Source: Antennarius striatus (Eukaryota > Chordata > Actinopteri > Lophiiformes > Antennariidae). Taken from it: a DNA stretch of 64,000 bases. The notes below the pieces were generated by a model. It saw nothing but the letters and a program-made list of their open reading frames with translations, did no database searches and was not told the DNA's origin. The translations under genes and the position numbers were made by a program. Location: NCBI RefSeq assembly GCF_040054535.1, contig NC_090789.1, positions 1,286,697-1,350,696 on the forward strand. Direction: 5' to 3'. Of this stretch, positions 1 through 11,259 are shown in pieces (within the stretch, counting starts at the first letter, position 1; each line of letters starts with the position of its first letter).

Positions 1-1569
1 AATTTATTTTTAAAAGCAGAAAAACATCAACATTAGTGCATTAAAATGTGAAAATTTAATGAAAACTATACAGAAATTAAAGATAGCATAATATATAAAG
101 GCACCTTGGGGACAAATAAAGTTTTTTGAAATGAATTCTTCTGGGAATTATGTGTAGCAGTCTATATATGTCTAAATATTTCATTAAAGAGTTCATAAAA
201 AACCTTTTTTAAAGTATAATACATTGGAAGCTGATAGATTCACAATTTTTGATTCATCGCTCACAAATAAAAGAAGACAAACCTGTTCTTGGAGCCATTT
301 ATTTGATTTTTTTCTCCTGAAGCCAGCTTCTTGAACTCACATAGAAAAAAAAATCCCAGAATTTCACAGAATTTATTCACAAACACCTACAGTTTTACAC
401 ATCGGAGAGAAACACGTCAGACATGATCAGGACAAAGTTAATCTGTTAATTGAATTGTTTGTGTTTTCAGCTTGGGGAGTTTCCCTGGCACCGCTCTGTC
501 ACCACTCCCCCATGACAAAAATAACAGAATAAAACCTTTATTTAAACTGATTGTTACCTGAACTGTTAGCAGAGCTGTCGTCGTGAACAATAAGGCTCGA
601 TTTAACCCTGTCATGAAGGTACGACCCTCCTGGATTCATCTGCATTGCAACACCCCTGTTTCTGCTACGTTCAACACAACCCCCCCTCAGAAAGGCTTCA
701 GATATAAAGTATAAATACTGTATATAAATATCCACATATCTATAGAACCTGTTCTTCATATCATCTGTGGGCAAATCCAGCAGGCACATGAAAGCAGATG
801 ATGTCGACATCATTCTTCTGTGCTGAGGCAGTAAATAACAAACTACTATATGAAATATTATCATTTTCATTATGTTGCATAAAGAAGTGATCCTTCAGTG
901 CACATTTGAGGGTCTTCTATAATATGTACCATGTTTTTACATTCATATTTTCCCTGGTTGATTTGTGTTTTTATCCAGAAAACACTGTACTGTACATTTT
1001 TTTACACTCATTCATTCTGATGCTACAGTTTTTACCCACAAGGAAGAAAAATATCACAATTCAAGTGAAACAAATCACATTTAAAATAAGATTGTTCGAC
1101 AAAATGTTGGTGTTTTGATCGCACGGGTATTTTTGGCGAGGTGAGTGGCGTCTAGCGAGGACAAGACTCATCTGGAAGACAGAGAGACGGAGTTCAGGGT
1201 CAATCTGGGTCACACTTGTTGGGGGAGTCCGTTAGCAGATCAAGGAGGGATCTGGTAGATTTTAAAATGAGCCAGCAGCTGTTTCTGGTCAAAAAAAAAA
1301 AAAGACAATTAGAATAATTTTTTAATAATAATAAAAAATATATATTTGTGCCGTGATATTGATTCACAGCGGAGGCCACAATTAGCCTTAAGAGGCTGAA
1401 TTCCATCACAGTAAATCCTTACTGGACGATGAATTTGTCGCTGGTTTCTTGGAATTTGTTGACAAAAAGAAATCAGAAAAATAATCAAAAAATAATTTTC
1501 AGTCTGAACCAGAAAACCATCAAAAAAAAAAATGTCTGTGAGACGTCATGAATAAAAGCAGTTCTCTCT
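1..1569. other. Region downstream of ppp1r18, probably its 3' UTR in part
   Basis: No coding exon recognised. On the minus strand an AATAAA hexamer lies at 537-542, about 1 kb beyond the ppp1r18 stop, so roughly 515-1569 may be that gene's 3' UTR (inference). Around 100-130 a 'ccttggggacaaataaagtt' type tail resembles the 3' end of a fish retroposon, and a similar tail recurs near 51225-51250. The rest is AT-rich sequence without recognisable features. Confidence 0.4.
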
Positions 1570-4500
1570 CTACACGTTATGTTTTCTGAGGAGGGGGTGG
1601 CACTGACCCACTCTGGGCCCCCGTCCCGTCGCCGTCCCAACATTCCTGGTCTTTTTGGACACGACGGTCCCTCCCTCCTCTTGGGCGTGCTCCTCCCGCC
1701 CCTCGTCCCCCTGCGGCGTCCACAGGTCCTGAGGGTAGGGGGAGTGGGACAGCATGGAGGTCTCTGACGGGTACTCGCACACCTGCTCCAGCTGGTCCTC
1801 ATGGAAACACACCTTCACCTGTGAGCAGACGAGGGGATTGGTTCAGTGGGTTCAGAGGACAAAGGTGAAAATGTGTTCACATGAATAAAATGTAAATAAC
1901 AGGAGAAACTTCAGTTTTCATTGAAGAAACAAACTTTGTTTCTTCCGTAGGTGTGTCTGCATTCGTGGTTGTTTGTCTTTTGTGTGGTTCCGCAATAACA
2001 CTAGCAAATAGCCGGAAAATATATCCCTGCCTCAGTAAGGAAAATGAATGAATGAATGAATGAATGAATGAATGTTGCAAATAAGAGAAATTTAACAAAA
2101 TTTTGTTTCTGTGAGATTTAAAAAATGTCATTGAAGTAATAAAAGATCAATAATTTCAAAAGGATTTATAGATGAAAATCAACATCAAGCAGAAACAATT
2201 CATAAACTTTATATTTTCATGATTCAATCCATTTAATTCATGCAAATAAAAAACAGAGAGAATTTTCTAGCTGGTTTGGAAGCGAGTGTGTTTTGTTTCT
2301 TAAAGATGTAACGGCCCCACGCCGCTCACGCTACACCGACTGCTTCAGATAAAAGCTCTGAATTAGACAGCCCGGCCAATCAATGCCGAGGCACAGGAGG
2401 CTAATCCTCCTTCCCTGAACCCGATTAACCCGAGCAGACACGGCAGGACGGCAGAGGCGTCAAGTAACACAGGAATGTAGACAACAGGGATAGTTAATAT
2501 TTCTATTAATGTTAAATCAAACTGCTTTGCAGCTTTGAAACTGATTGCTCAAAGTTTTGACACTGACTGACCCATAGTTTATTCTACAGTTGAAGTAGAT
2601 AATTCAGTTTTGTTTGAATACGCAAGTACAGAAAAATAAAGTCAACTGAAGCGAATGAAGTCTAAGTTTTTGCTTTGAGAGTCTTTTAGAGTGCAGGACA
2701 CTTGTCAAAGAGTCCGCCTGAGAAAAAAATATGTTTACAAAGGAAACTTAAAGGAAAAAGAGGAAGAGGGAGATGAAAGCAGATCAACCCCCCCATCCTA
2801 ACCCCCCCCGTGACCCTGTGTTCAGAGGAGGCCTGACATGAAACCATCTGAAACGCAACAGGTGGCGAGAGAATCACGAAGCACCAGCGGCGAGGGAGGA
2901 ACATGATGTCAGGAAAGCTTCTGTTTAATCACAGATGGAATTAAACGGCGTTTCTTTCAAATTTGCTAGCAAAGAACTGCATCCAACTCCAGTGTGTTTG
3001 TCAGTCCTGCACAGATTAGTCCAGTCTTTGAAACAGATGGCCCTGTGATAAAACAGTTTAACGTCTGAGTCGCATTTGGTGATTTAACAAGGGACACGGC
3101 GTCAGCGTCACTTCCTGTAAAAGTAAAGAAGTTTGAAAGAGGAAGTGAGCAAAAACATGCAGTGACAGGCAGTTCCTGTAGAACCAAAGCGGGTTATGAT
3201 CCTCTGGGTCTGACTGTGTGATGGCTGATTATTATTTATTATTTAACTTATTTGTGTAACGTCACCAGACCCAAACCAACGCTCCGTCGTGAACCAGTGG
3301 AGGATGGACATGGTTGAGACCCCAAGAAACCAAACACCTACTAGGAAACAGCCACAAATGTACAAAGATATGTTCTTCAGAGAGAAAAGAACTGGTGCAA
3401 GGCTTAAAAAGAGATCTGACACCTGATCTTTAGAGTTATTTCAAAGGCTGTCGACTGGAGGGAAATGCTGTACATACGATAGGTCAGGATGTCGTCACGA
3501 TGCACAAGGTTCATCATGTCTTCCCCTTTATTACATAAAACCCATCTGCAAGACTGTCTAAATTTAGGAAAACCTAAAATGAAGAAAGAGAATCTCCCGA
3601 CATAGACTGATGAAACTGTTTAGCAGTGTGTTCTTTATTTGATGTGTAGGTTTGCTGATGGTATGCAAAAATGAGGAGGAAGGAGCTGGCTTCTTGTCAG
3701 ATTGACTTCCTGTTAAACGCGATGCAGACAAATTAAACTAAGAGCTGCATTAATCCTGTCTTCAGATATTCAAAGTGAAAAGCACTTTACTTCCACTGAC
3801 AATAAACCATAAACCTTCAAAAACACTTTGTTGTTGCCATCAGTGACACATTTGTCTAATATACTCGTCTGTCAATCGTCACCCGTTGGGGAAAGTCAAA
3901 TGTCCTGACAGCATTAGAGTCCAGAAGCAAAGCTGATCTCTCCAGAATCAAGATGTCGTGCTTGATAAGGCTTTAACAGGCTTAGGTCGGCCTCTGCGAT
4001 GGCACTCCTCTATCAAAACGGATGTTCTCACCCTGAAAGGGGATTCTGCTTGGCGACCAGGCAAGACCGTAGGGGTAGACATTGCAAGGTGATGCCCCCT
4101 GGACCACCTCTGGCAAGTTTTTGGTGAAATGGAACAACCATATTTGGATTTAGATGACACATATATCACACAAATCCAGTTTCTACTCACCTTTTTTGGA
4201 GTCCCTCTATTCTTGATCAGACAGGACTTCTCCAGAGTCTGGTATCCCCCAATCACCTCTATCTCGTCCACTGTGGGATACTTCTTTTTCTCTTGATCGG
4301 CCGGGGTCTGTGCTGGTTGCGTCAACGTCTTGGTGGATGTCGACCCTCCTCCCCCACTTACAGACTTTTTTGGACAGATTGTGATGGTGGCACCTCTCTT
4401 CACTTTACCCCCAGAGGCACTCCTGATGGAGAAGAGCGTGGGCGATGCAGTAGGAGATGGCGAGACACTAGGAGACTGGACAGGAGATGGCGAGCATGGG

Positions 4501-7500
4501 GAGGAAGCTGGGGTCGGGGCACAGTCAGTGGGTTTCAGAGTATTGTCTGGTGATTGGCTTCTGAGAAGCGCGGGGGTGACGGTGATAGTCTGGTTCGATT
4601 GTTTGAGCTGAGATGTCGGGGATTGAACGCGTCCAGAAGTAACTTTGAGGCTGGATGTTTCTTGATCTTTCTCCTGGCTGTTGATATCATCCTTTAATTG
4701 GCGCCAAAGCAGTCCTTGTGGACTTTGCCGCCCTTTTGTCTCCCAGTCCTTAAAAGGAATATTTGTGGACGAACAAGACTTGAGCACTTCCTGTTCCTTC
4801 AGCTGAAACTGCTCTATCTGTCTTTGTATTGTCTGAACCCCGCAGACGTCTTCACCTGAGAACGCCTTGCTGTCGAGCTGCTGTGCATTCGACATAAGTG
4901 GCTTCACTTTGACAAGGTGGACTGACGGAATCTCTACCGTCTTCTCCCTCAAACACAAGCCCGACCTCGAGCCAATCGTTTCCAAGTTGTAAATCCGACT
5001 CATGGCTGCCAGGGAGTTGGAATAAGGTGGCAAAGGCGAGAGAGACTCCACTGAATCGGAAGGTGACGCGTATTCCTGCAACTCTTCCTCTGACTCCTCG
5101 TCCTCCTCTTCCTCCCGGTCTTCCCTGTCCTCGTGTTTGGCCCTGTGCCGCCTCAGCTGTTCCTCCACATGTTTCACAGGGTCGTCTTCATCCTCAGATG
5201 TCTTGAAGTCATCGATAACATCGGAGGCAGCAGCGGCATACCCGCTCGTTACTTCCTCTCCACTGACAGATTGTGACTGCGGGACAGAAGCAGGAAGTTG
5301 AGGGCAGGTTTTCAACACGCTGACTTCCTGTGTGACGTCAAACGCCGTGGTGGACGTCTGCTCTGCTGCGTCTTCCTGTGGCCTCTCTTTGACAGGTCTC
5401 TTCTGCATATGAGCAGTAGCTTCCGATTTGTTCTCTACTTCACTTCCCCCCTCATCACACCTTTCCTCAGCTGTCTGACTGAACTTTATCTCAGCACCTT
5501 CACTTCCTCTATCTTCTGCCTCTCTTTGACGGATCTTCTCTCGCAAGGACTCAATGCGACTCAGGGGTTTCCCAATCCTCCAGCTATCCCTCCGCTCCAC
5601 CCCTACACTGTCCACCCAGTCTTGCTCCTCATTGATTTGACCTTCAGACATTTTGATGTCCATCATTTCTTCGGCAACGTAAAACACCGATCTGGGGATT
5701 TGAATCTCGAGGGGAGCAGGAGGCATTAAACTGGGTTCAATCGTTTTTTGAGATCTTGGGGTTAAATCGTGCATTAGGCCATCTGATCCAGCGTCACTGT
5801 ATGATTGCGCCTCCTGTGTGGTATCTGTACTCACGTTGTTGTAAACCTGCTCTGGTTTCTCATTATTGTAAACACTTGCGTCTCCAATCTTTTCTATTTT
5901 ACTTATTAGATCCTCTGTGTGCTGTGACAAAACCGAGTGCATTAAGTGCGGTCCTTGTGGGCCTGTACCACTCCATTCTGGTCCTCTATGGGTGTCTCTA
6001 CCCCTATCTTGGGCAGCACAGAGAAGACTGGAACACTCAGTGAAAGCTGACTCATGTCTGTATTGATTCTCAGTGGCGTGACTTGAACTGACAACCTCCG
6101 CCGATGCAGAAACGAGATTCTTTTGCGTAGAATCAACGGAAACAACGCTTTCGAGTCTCTCGTCTCTCCAGTAATCGGGTACATTTTCGTCGGAAGCTTG
6201 TGCCTCCGTCTGTCTCCCCAACTCGGAATCTTTTTCTGCACTCGGTTTCCTTTCTAAACTTTTCTCACCTGCCAGGTTCCTGGCTTCTCTCTCCGCTCTT
6301 GCTTTCCCATCTTGTCTGATAGGTACTCTTCTGGCAAACGAGATTCCTTCCGTGTTTTTGACAGACGCCGTGGTGAACCCCTCGTCTCCATATACATCCA
6401 CTTCCTTTGCAGTGGGCATGTCCACAGGCTCAACTTTTCGACTGTGGATGGAGATTTCATTTTCATTCCTTCTCAGCACGGTTCCCACCTTCTCGTCCTC
6501 ATCTTTCACCTGTCTCTCTCGTTGCTTTCCCAACTTGTCTTTCTCTGAAAGACGAGCGTACCCCAGTTTGATCTTCGTTGGGCCGGTTCCATCCATCCAC
6601 GGCGCTACACTCTTGTCTGAATGTATCCTGTCGCGCATTTTCCTCTCGTGGTACCTGCCGTCGTCTAATCCATTCTCCTCAGAACAGAAGACACGATCAG
6701 AGAAGCTAAACGAGCGTTTTGGGACGTTTTTCCAGAGGGTATTCCGTCCATTCGCCTCGGATTGTTGGACTTCATCTCCTGAAAATGTTCTCCTGCCAGG
6801 ACGCAAGAAATTATCCGAGCTTTTGGATCTCGATGGAGGCTTGGGGTGCTCGCCGAACTTACTCAGCAGCTGGCTGACCCTTCCTCCTCTGTCCACGAAC
6901 ACGTTGTCCTCCAAACTGTCCTTCCTGTCATCTTTAATGACCGTCGCTTGTCCCCAAGGTCTGTCTTTCTCTTTGTCTCTCAGCCAGGACAAGTCCGTCC
7001 TCAGTTCCCGGCCGAAACTCTCTTGCCTTCCATCGGTGCTCCCCTTTGCATCTCCATCCTCTCTACTTGAACCTTTCCTTCCTCCTCCTCCTCCTCCTCC
7101 TTTTGGACTCCTCTGTTCAGGGCTCGCTGAAGGCTTTATGATCAAAACCTCAGAGGCTCGGATCTCCGTCACGCTTCCTCCTACCCCCAAGATCTCCCTC
7201 AAGTCCATCTTCATTCCCCTCTTTCCCTGGTCTTCCTCCAGCCTCTCCGTCTCCGTCTCCCTCCATCTACTCCTCCTTTCATTGCTGACTTTCCTGTCCT
7301 GTTCGATGATGATGATGTTGTCGGCTCGGATAGTTCGGAGACACGGAACGTGGGGAGAAAAGGAACTGGATTGCAAATCGTCCTCATCTTTTAGAACTTT
7401 GAGAACTTCCCGCTCCCTGGTGGCATCCTTGACCGACTCCTTCCATTGGTTTCTATCTCTTTCCCACCCACCCCTCTCTTTTTCTCTTCCTTGACTTCTG

Positions 7501-8069
7501 TCCTTACCTTTGTCTCTCTCCGACCCCTCACTTAAATCGCTGAATCTGTCTATTTTCAGCTCGACATCCCTTCCTCTTCCAGATTCCAAATCTTGACTCC
7601 TGGGGGTCAGTTTTTCTTTCTCCCTTCCTTCCGGTTCATTCCATAAATCTCCATCCCGGCTTTTCCTCCATGAGCTCTGTGTGCGAATAAATGGATTTTC
7701 ATGGAGTGGAACTATGGTTTCTACCGACACCTGACCCGCTGCTTTGACCTCTGCTTCCTGCCATTGCCCCGTATCCGGACTGAGCGACAATTCGCTTCCG
7801 AAGTTGACGGTAATGGAGCTGTCCGTGTCGCTCAGGCCATCCGATGGAGACCTGACATCCACCTGCAGCTGGCAGACGTCTTTATCTCTTTCTCTGTCAC
7901 CTAAACTGTCCTGCTTCGCCTTCCTCCGCTGGATAATCCCTCGCTTCCAGGCAGGCATGCTGGCAAACTTCTCCTCCTCCTGCTTCTCTCTCCTCTCTCG
8001 CTCTTCCTCCTCTCTCCTCTTCCTCTCCAGCAGGAGTTGTTTCCATTCCGGCAGAGAGGAAACAGACAT
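1570..8069 (-). CDS. ppp1r18: Phostensin (protein phosphatase 1 regulatory subunit 18), long form
   Basis: Two coding exons on the minus strand: 8069-4191 and 1818-1570, joined across a GT-AG intron in phase 0, predicting about 1375 residues. Phostensin targets protein phosphatase 1 to actin filaments. The start at 8069 is chosen because the conserved N-terminus begins there: SLPEWKQLLLERKR, then SMPAWKRGIIQRRKAK, matching human PDWKLQLLARRR and MPAWKRGLLERRRAK. NPFIRTQ follows at roughly residue 120. The middle is long, charged and low-complexity. The conserved C-terminal block YPTVDEIEVIGGYQTLEKSC ends exon 1. Exon 2 opens with KVCF, the RVxF-type PP1 docking site (KISF in human), then EYPSETSML (human QYPSESSVL). 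Taperin shares these blocks, but the neighbouring nrm gene favours phostensin. The human protein is about 613 residues, so this form is more than twice as long, through the disordered middle. Confidence 0.9.
1819..4190 (-). other. ppp1r18 intron 1
   Basis: A 2.4-kb intron with no coding exon recognised. It holds an AATG tetranucleotide microsatellite at about 2044-2074. The reading frame of the upstream exon runs past the donor to a stop near 3948, which is read-through of the intron and not coding evidence. Confidence 0.6.
2044..2074. repeat. (AATG)n microsatellite
   Basis: About eight consecutive AATG units, directly visible, inside the ppp1r18 intron. Confidence 0.9.
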
Positions 8070-8650
8070 AACAGAAAAAAAATAGGTGATGGTTTGGGGC
8101 AGAGAGGATTGGTGTTTGTCTTTACTGGAAGAATCTGCAAAGAATGGATGAAATAAAATCACTTTTAAGTATAAAACTAACCCAAACAGAACTGTTAGGA
8201 TGTCTTATAATAAAAGCTGCTCAATAAAAGTATTTAAAATAAAAAAATCCTCATCCACTATTTTTAATTTAAAAAATAACGTTAAACTTCACCAATTTAA
8301 TTTGCAGTAATACGTATAAAATCACTTTCTGCTTTAGTGTAATAAATACGATGAAACTGTTCAATTAAACTCACCAAATCTTATTGATCAGCTTGGTTTT
8401 CCGGTCATGTCCATTGGCGGATCAGAAAACAGGGTCAGAAAACACCGGACGACCCGTCAAACCAGCCCACAAGCCGACCGAGTGTCCAAGCGTGAAACGC
8501 GTCCGACAGCGGGATAGTAGTAAATATTTCCAGCCTCACCGGCAGCTCTTTAATCCCATAAGTCTGTTAAGGGCCGTCAGAGAGTTTAGTGGCACCAGAT
8601 TGTCAGAACTAAGAAGAGACGTTTAAAGAACAGCCGTCTGCCGGTCATCA

Positions 8651-8741
8651 GGAGGAGGAGGAGGAGGAGGAGGAGGAGGAGGAGGAGGAGGAGGAGGAGG
8701 AGGAGGAGGAGGAGGAGGAGGAGGAGGAGGAGGAGGAGGAG
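8651..8741. repeat. (GGA)n polypurine microsatellite
   Basis: Ninety bases of uninterrupted GGA units upstream of ppp1r18. It is a pure polypurine/polypyrimidine mirror tract, the kind of sequence known to form triplex (H-DNA). It makes a poly-leucine open frame on the minus strand that is not a gene. Confidence 0.95.
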
Positions 8742-8843
8742 CACAGAGATGTAGTTTACCTGAGGAGGCCGGAGAGGCTTATCCTCACGTGACATCATTT
8801 AAAAAGTACAGAATTATTATTCACACACACACAAACACACCGT

Positions 8844-8875
8844 CTGCTGCTGCTGCTGTTGTTGTTGTTGTTGTT
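8844..8875. repeat. (CTG)n/(TTG)n microsatellite
   Basis: A short run of CTG units passing directly into GTT units, visible in the sequence. Confidence 0.85.
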
Positions 8876-8989
8876 ACCGTTGCGTGTTATAGTACTTCCT
8901 GTTTGTCCGCTAATCACCTGTGATGGTCTTCAGATCAACAAAACCAATCAGTAATCGATTTGGTAGTTCGCTTATAATAAAAACAGGTA

Positions 8990-9150
8990 CAGGAAACAGC
9001 CTCTCCTGCAGCCCTACAGGGGCAACGGGTAGTAAGCCGGTCCCAAACCCTGGCAGGAAGGGCATCCAGCAAAAAAAACTTTGCCAGACAAATACCAGCG
9101 TAGGTTAAAGAAGGACACGCTGTGGCGACGGCCAACTGGACACGCCCACA
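8990..9150. repeat. Dispersed repeat fragment, LINE 3'-end-like
   Basis: The stretch containing 'ggcaggaagggcatccagc' and ending with 'gctgtggcgacggcc' resembles the 3' end of a LINE (RTE-like or similar) that is common in fish genomes. This is recognition from memory; the exact family is uncertain and no open reading frame is present. Confidence 0.4.
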
Positions 9151-9384
9151 AGAAGAGAAGAAAATAGAAAACAGATTCTGATATTTATTTGTTATCTATA
9201 AAAATACTGAAGGTTATGTTTACATCGAGGCAACAAGAGAGGCAATAAAACGAACAAAAGCACGAGATTCATGTTGAACACGCACTGTTTAAAAAAATAA
9301 AACACTAGTGTTGGGTCGCAGAGAGTTCTGTTTGAATGCAGCATATCTGTTGAATATCACAGCAGCGTTTGGGTTCGTGTCCCT

Positions 9385-11259
9385 TCACTCCCCCTTGTGG
9401 TCGTCCTGCTGGCCGTCGCTCAGCAGCTGCACCTTGGTTCTGAACTGGAGGCACAGGAAGTCCAGATCCCGTCTGTCCAGGGAGTGGGCCAGGGCCAGGT
9501 AGCCCGACAGGGCCCCCGCCAGCAGGAGCCGGTCCAGGGACAGGGCCGGCAGGAGCCACAGGACCACGCCCAGCTCCAGGCACACCGGGTGGCGCAGGTG
9601 AGACAGGAGGCGCTGGGCCTGGGGCGACTTGTGAGACAGGGGGTCCCCCAAACCCAGACAGTCGTAATACACCTGAGAGACACACGAGGTCAGAAGCGAG
9701 TCTATTTATGTACCGGGTAAATTATTTTTTTTACAATAATGTTGATTAATTAAATAGTTCTTAATAGAATTTAAACTTTTTTTAATGCCATTTTTGTAGT
9801 TCGAACCCAATTGGTGGTGATTGATAATCGATTTGCATCTGGTTACCTGTTTGATGCCCATCAGTTCCGGGTAATCAAACACGATGAGGAGGCTGCAGAT
9901 GACGGCCCAGCAGAGGAAGTGCAGCGAGAAGCAGAGCAGAGGGAACCACACGCTCCAGGGCGCATGACGCACCGCCCACAGACAGGGGGCGCCGGTCACC
10001 GGCTGCCAGTAGCGCATCAAGACCTGACACAGGAGGGCTTGTTTTATAAACCACCTCCAAAAAAGTAATGCATTAAAGCATCAATAAAGCAGCCCCTGTG
10101 TCGTGGTACCTGCAGCGCCAGGCCGGTGGTGAAGCAGTACGCCGTCCGGTGCAGGACCCCCAGCACCGACTGGAGGGCCCGTTTCACCGGTGACCAGGCC
10201 AGTAAACTGTGCTGGGTGATGAAGAGAAGCAGCAGGCCCAGATCTACAAGCAGAGACCCGAGGACGGAGCGGTCCCTCAGGGCCACGGACCACGGTACGG
10301 AGTCTAGGGCGGCAGGAAGTGATGCGAGCAGGAAGAGGAAGGTCAAGTGTTCTGTTTAGTTTTTATTTACTACCAGCTAAAAATACCGTCAGGAGGACTA
10401 ATAAATAATAAATAACAAGTCTGTTTTCATCATAAATCTACAATGAAATCAAGGATATTTATGGAAATTTGCTTTTTTTTTAATAATCGTTAAAATGTAA
10501 AAATAAAAAATAAATGAGAGTCACGTGGTCATGATATGAATGGTGTTATATTTTTTGTGTCACATTTTAGTTTTCTGCTTCCTCAAAGCGTGAGAAAAAC
10601 TATATCAACATAAAAATGCTGTCGCCCAACGTGGGGCTCGAACCCACGACCCTGAGATTAAGAGTCTCATGCTCTACCGACTGAGCTAGCCGGGCGGTAC
10701 GCACACAACCGCCAAAGATCAATAAGATTCTAACCGAAAACAAATATGTCGTAGATTATCAGTTCTTTTATTTTCATGTCTTAAGTAATACTATAAATTT
10801 TAGCTAATTTTACAGCTAACATCAAAACAGGCTCTCAAAGCCTCGCACCAGCTTGCTGTCAGCAGCTAACTTTGACTTCCGATCGCTAAAGTTCGAACCT
10901 TACTACGGCGAAACACGACCAAACCCTACTATGGGTCCGATTGGTCTCAATTTGATCATGCGGTTAATGATTGGTTAAACTCTTGTGCGAAAATCAGGTT
11001 AAACCAATCACAAGCAGAGATGGGCGGGACTCGGCGTCGCCATAGTAGGACCCCTAACTTCGCCTCCTGGTCGCCTGAGTCGCGGTGAGCGGCTAGCATG
11101 AATCTTACCCTGACAGAGAGCCGTCTCCCCGGTGATGTTGTGGTAAATGGCTCGAAAGGAGACGAACCGGATGAAGTCAGCACCGGAAATGAAGACGAAC
11201 GCAAAGTTCAGTAAGGACACGGAGCCCAGGGCCCACCCACGTACCGTGACTGACGCCAT
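9385..11259 (-). CDS. nrm: Nurim, inner nuclear membrane protein
   Basis: Four coding exons on the minus strand: 11259-11109, 10303-10110, 10023-9847 and 9672-9385, all with GT-AG junctions and consistent phases, giving 269 residues (human 262). Nurim is a multi-pass inner nuclear envelope protein of the isoprenylcysteine methyltransferase-like fold; its biochemical activity is not established. Diagnostic segments include [19 protein letters not shown] in exon 1 (human FGTGVEFVRFTS), [16 protein letters not shown] in exon 2, [13 protein letters not shown] across exons 3-4, and [18 protein letters not shown] in exon 4. The start at 11259 is the first in-frame ATG and gives the expected hydrophobic N-terminus. 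Intron 1 contains a tRNA-Lys gene on the same strand. Its upstream neighbour on this strand is phostensin's downstream block, the same pairing as in the human MHC region. Confidence 0.95.
10612..10616 (-). terminator. RNA polymerase III terminator of tRNA-Lys
   Basis: A run of five T on the minus strand, seven bases past the tRNA 3' end. This is the usual Pol III stop signal. Confidence 0.8.
10623..10695 (-). tRNA. tRNA-Lys (anticodon CUU)
   Basis: On the minus strand the 73 bases fold as a cloverleaf. The 7-bp acceptor stem is GCCCGGC with GTTGGGC (two G-T pairs) and discriminator G. The A box contains TAGCTCAGTCGG. The anticodon stem TGAGA/TCTCA closes the loop CTCTTAA with anticodon CTT. 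The B box is GGTTCGAGCCC. CCA is not encoded, as expected for a eukaryote. It lies inside nrm intron 1 on the same strand as nrm. All box and stem positions look intact, so I infer a functional RNA polymerase III gene. Confidence 0.96.

Larger units (their letters stand above)
8070..9384. other. ppp1r18 upstream region and nrm 3' side
   Basis: Contains the presumed ppp1r18 5' UTR and promoter (minus strand), two trinucleotide repeats and a dispersed-repeat fragment. A minus-strand AATAAA at 9184-9189 is a candidate nrm polyadenylation signal, about 195 bases past the nrm stop. No further gene recognised. Confidence 0.5.

Noticed and set aside
3948-4190. Extension of the ppp1r18 frame past GTPKK
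   Set aside because: A GTGAGT donor at 4190 and the matching acceptor at 1819 restore the conserved C-terminus (KVCF...EYPSE); the extension is intron.
6352-7494. 380-codon plus-strand frame
   Set aside because: Lies wholly antisense to the conserved ppp1r18 exon and reflects its codon composition; no family resemblance.
8070-8162. Upstream in-frame ATG of ppp1r18
   Set aside because: The extra 31 residues (MILFHPFFADSSS...) do not resemble phostensin; the conserved start is the ATG at 8069.
8586-8798. Poly-leucine open frame
   Set aside because: Translation of the (GGA)n microsatellite on the opposite strand.
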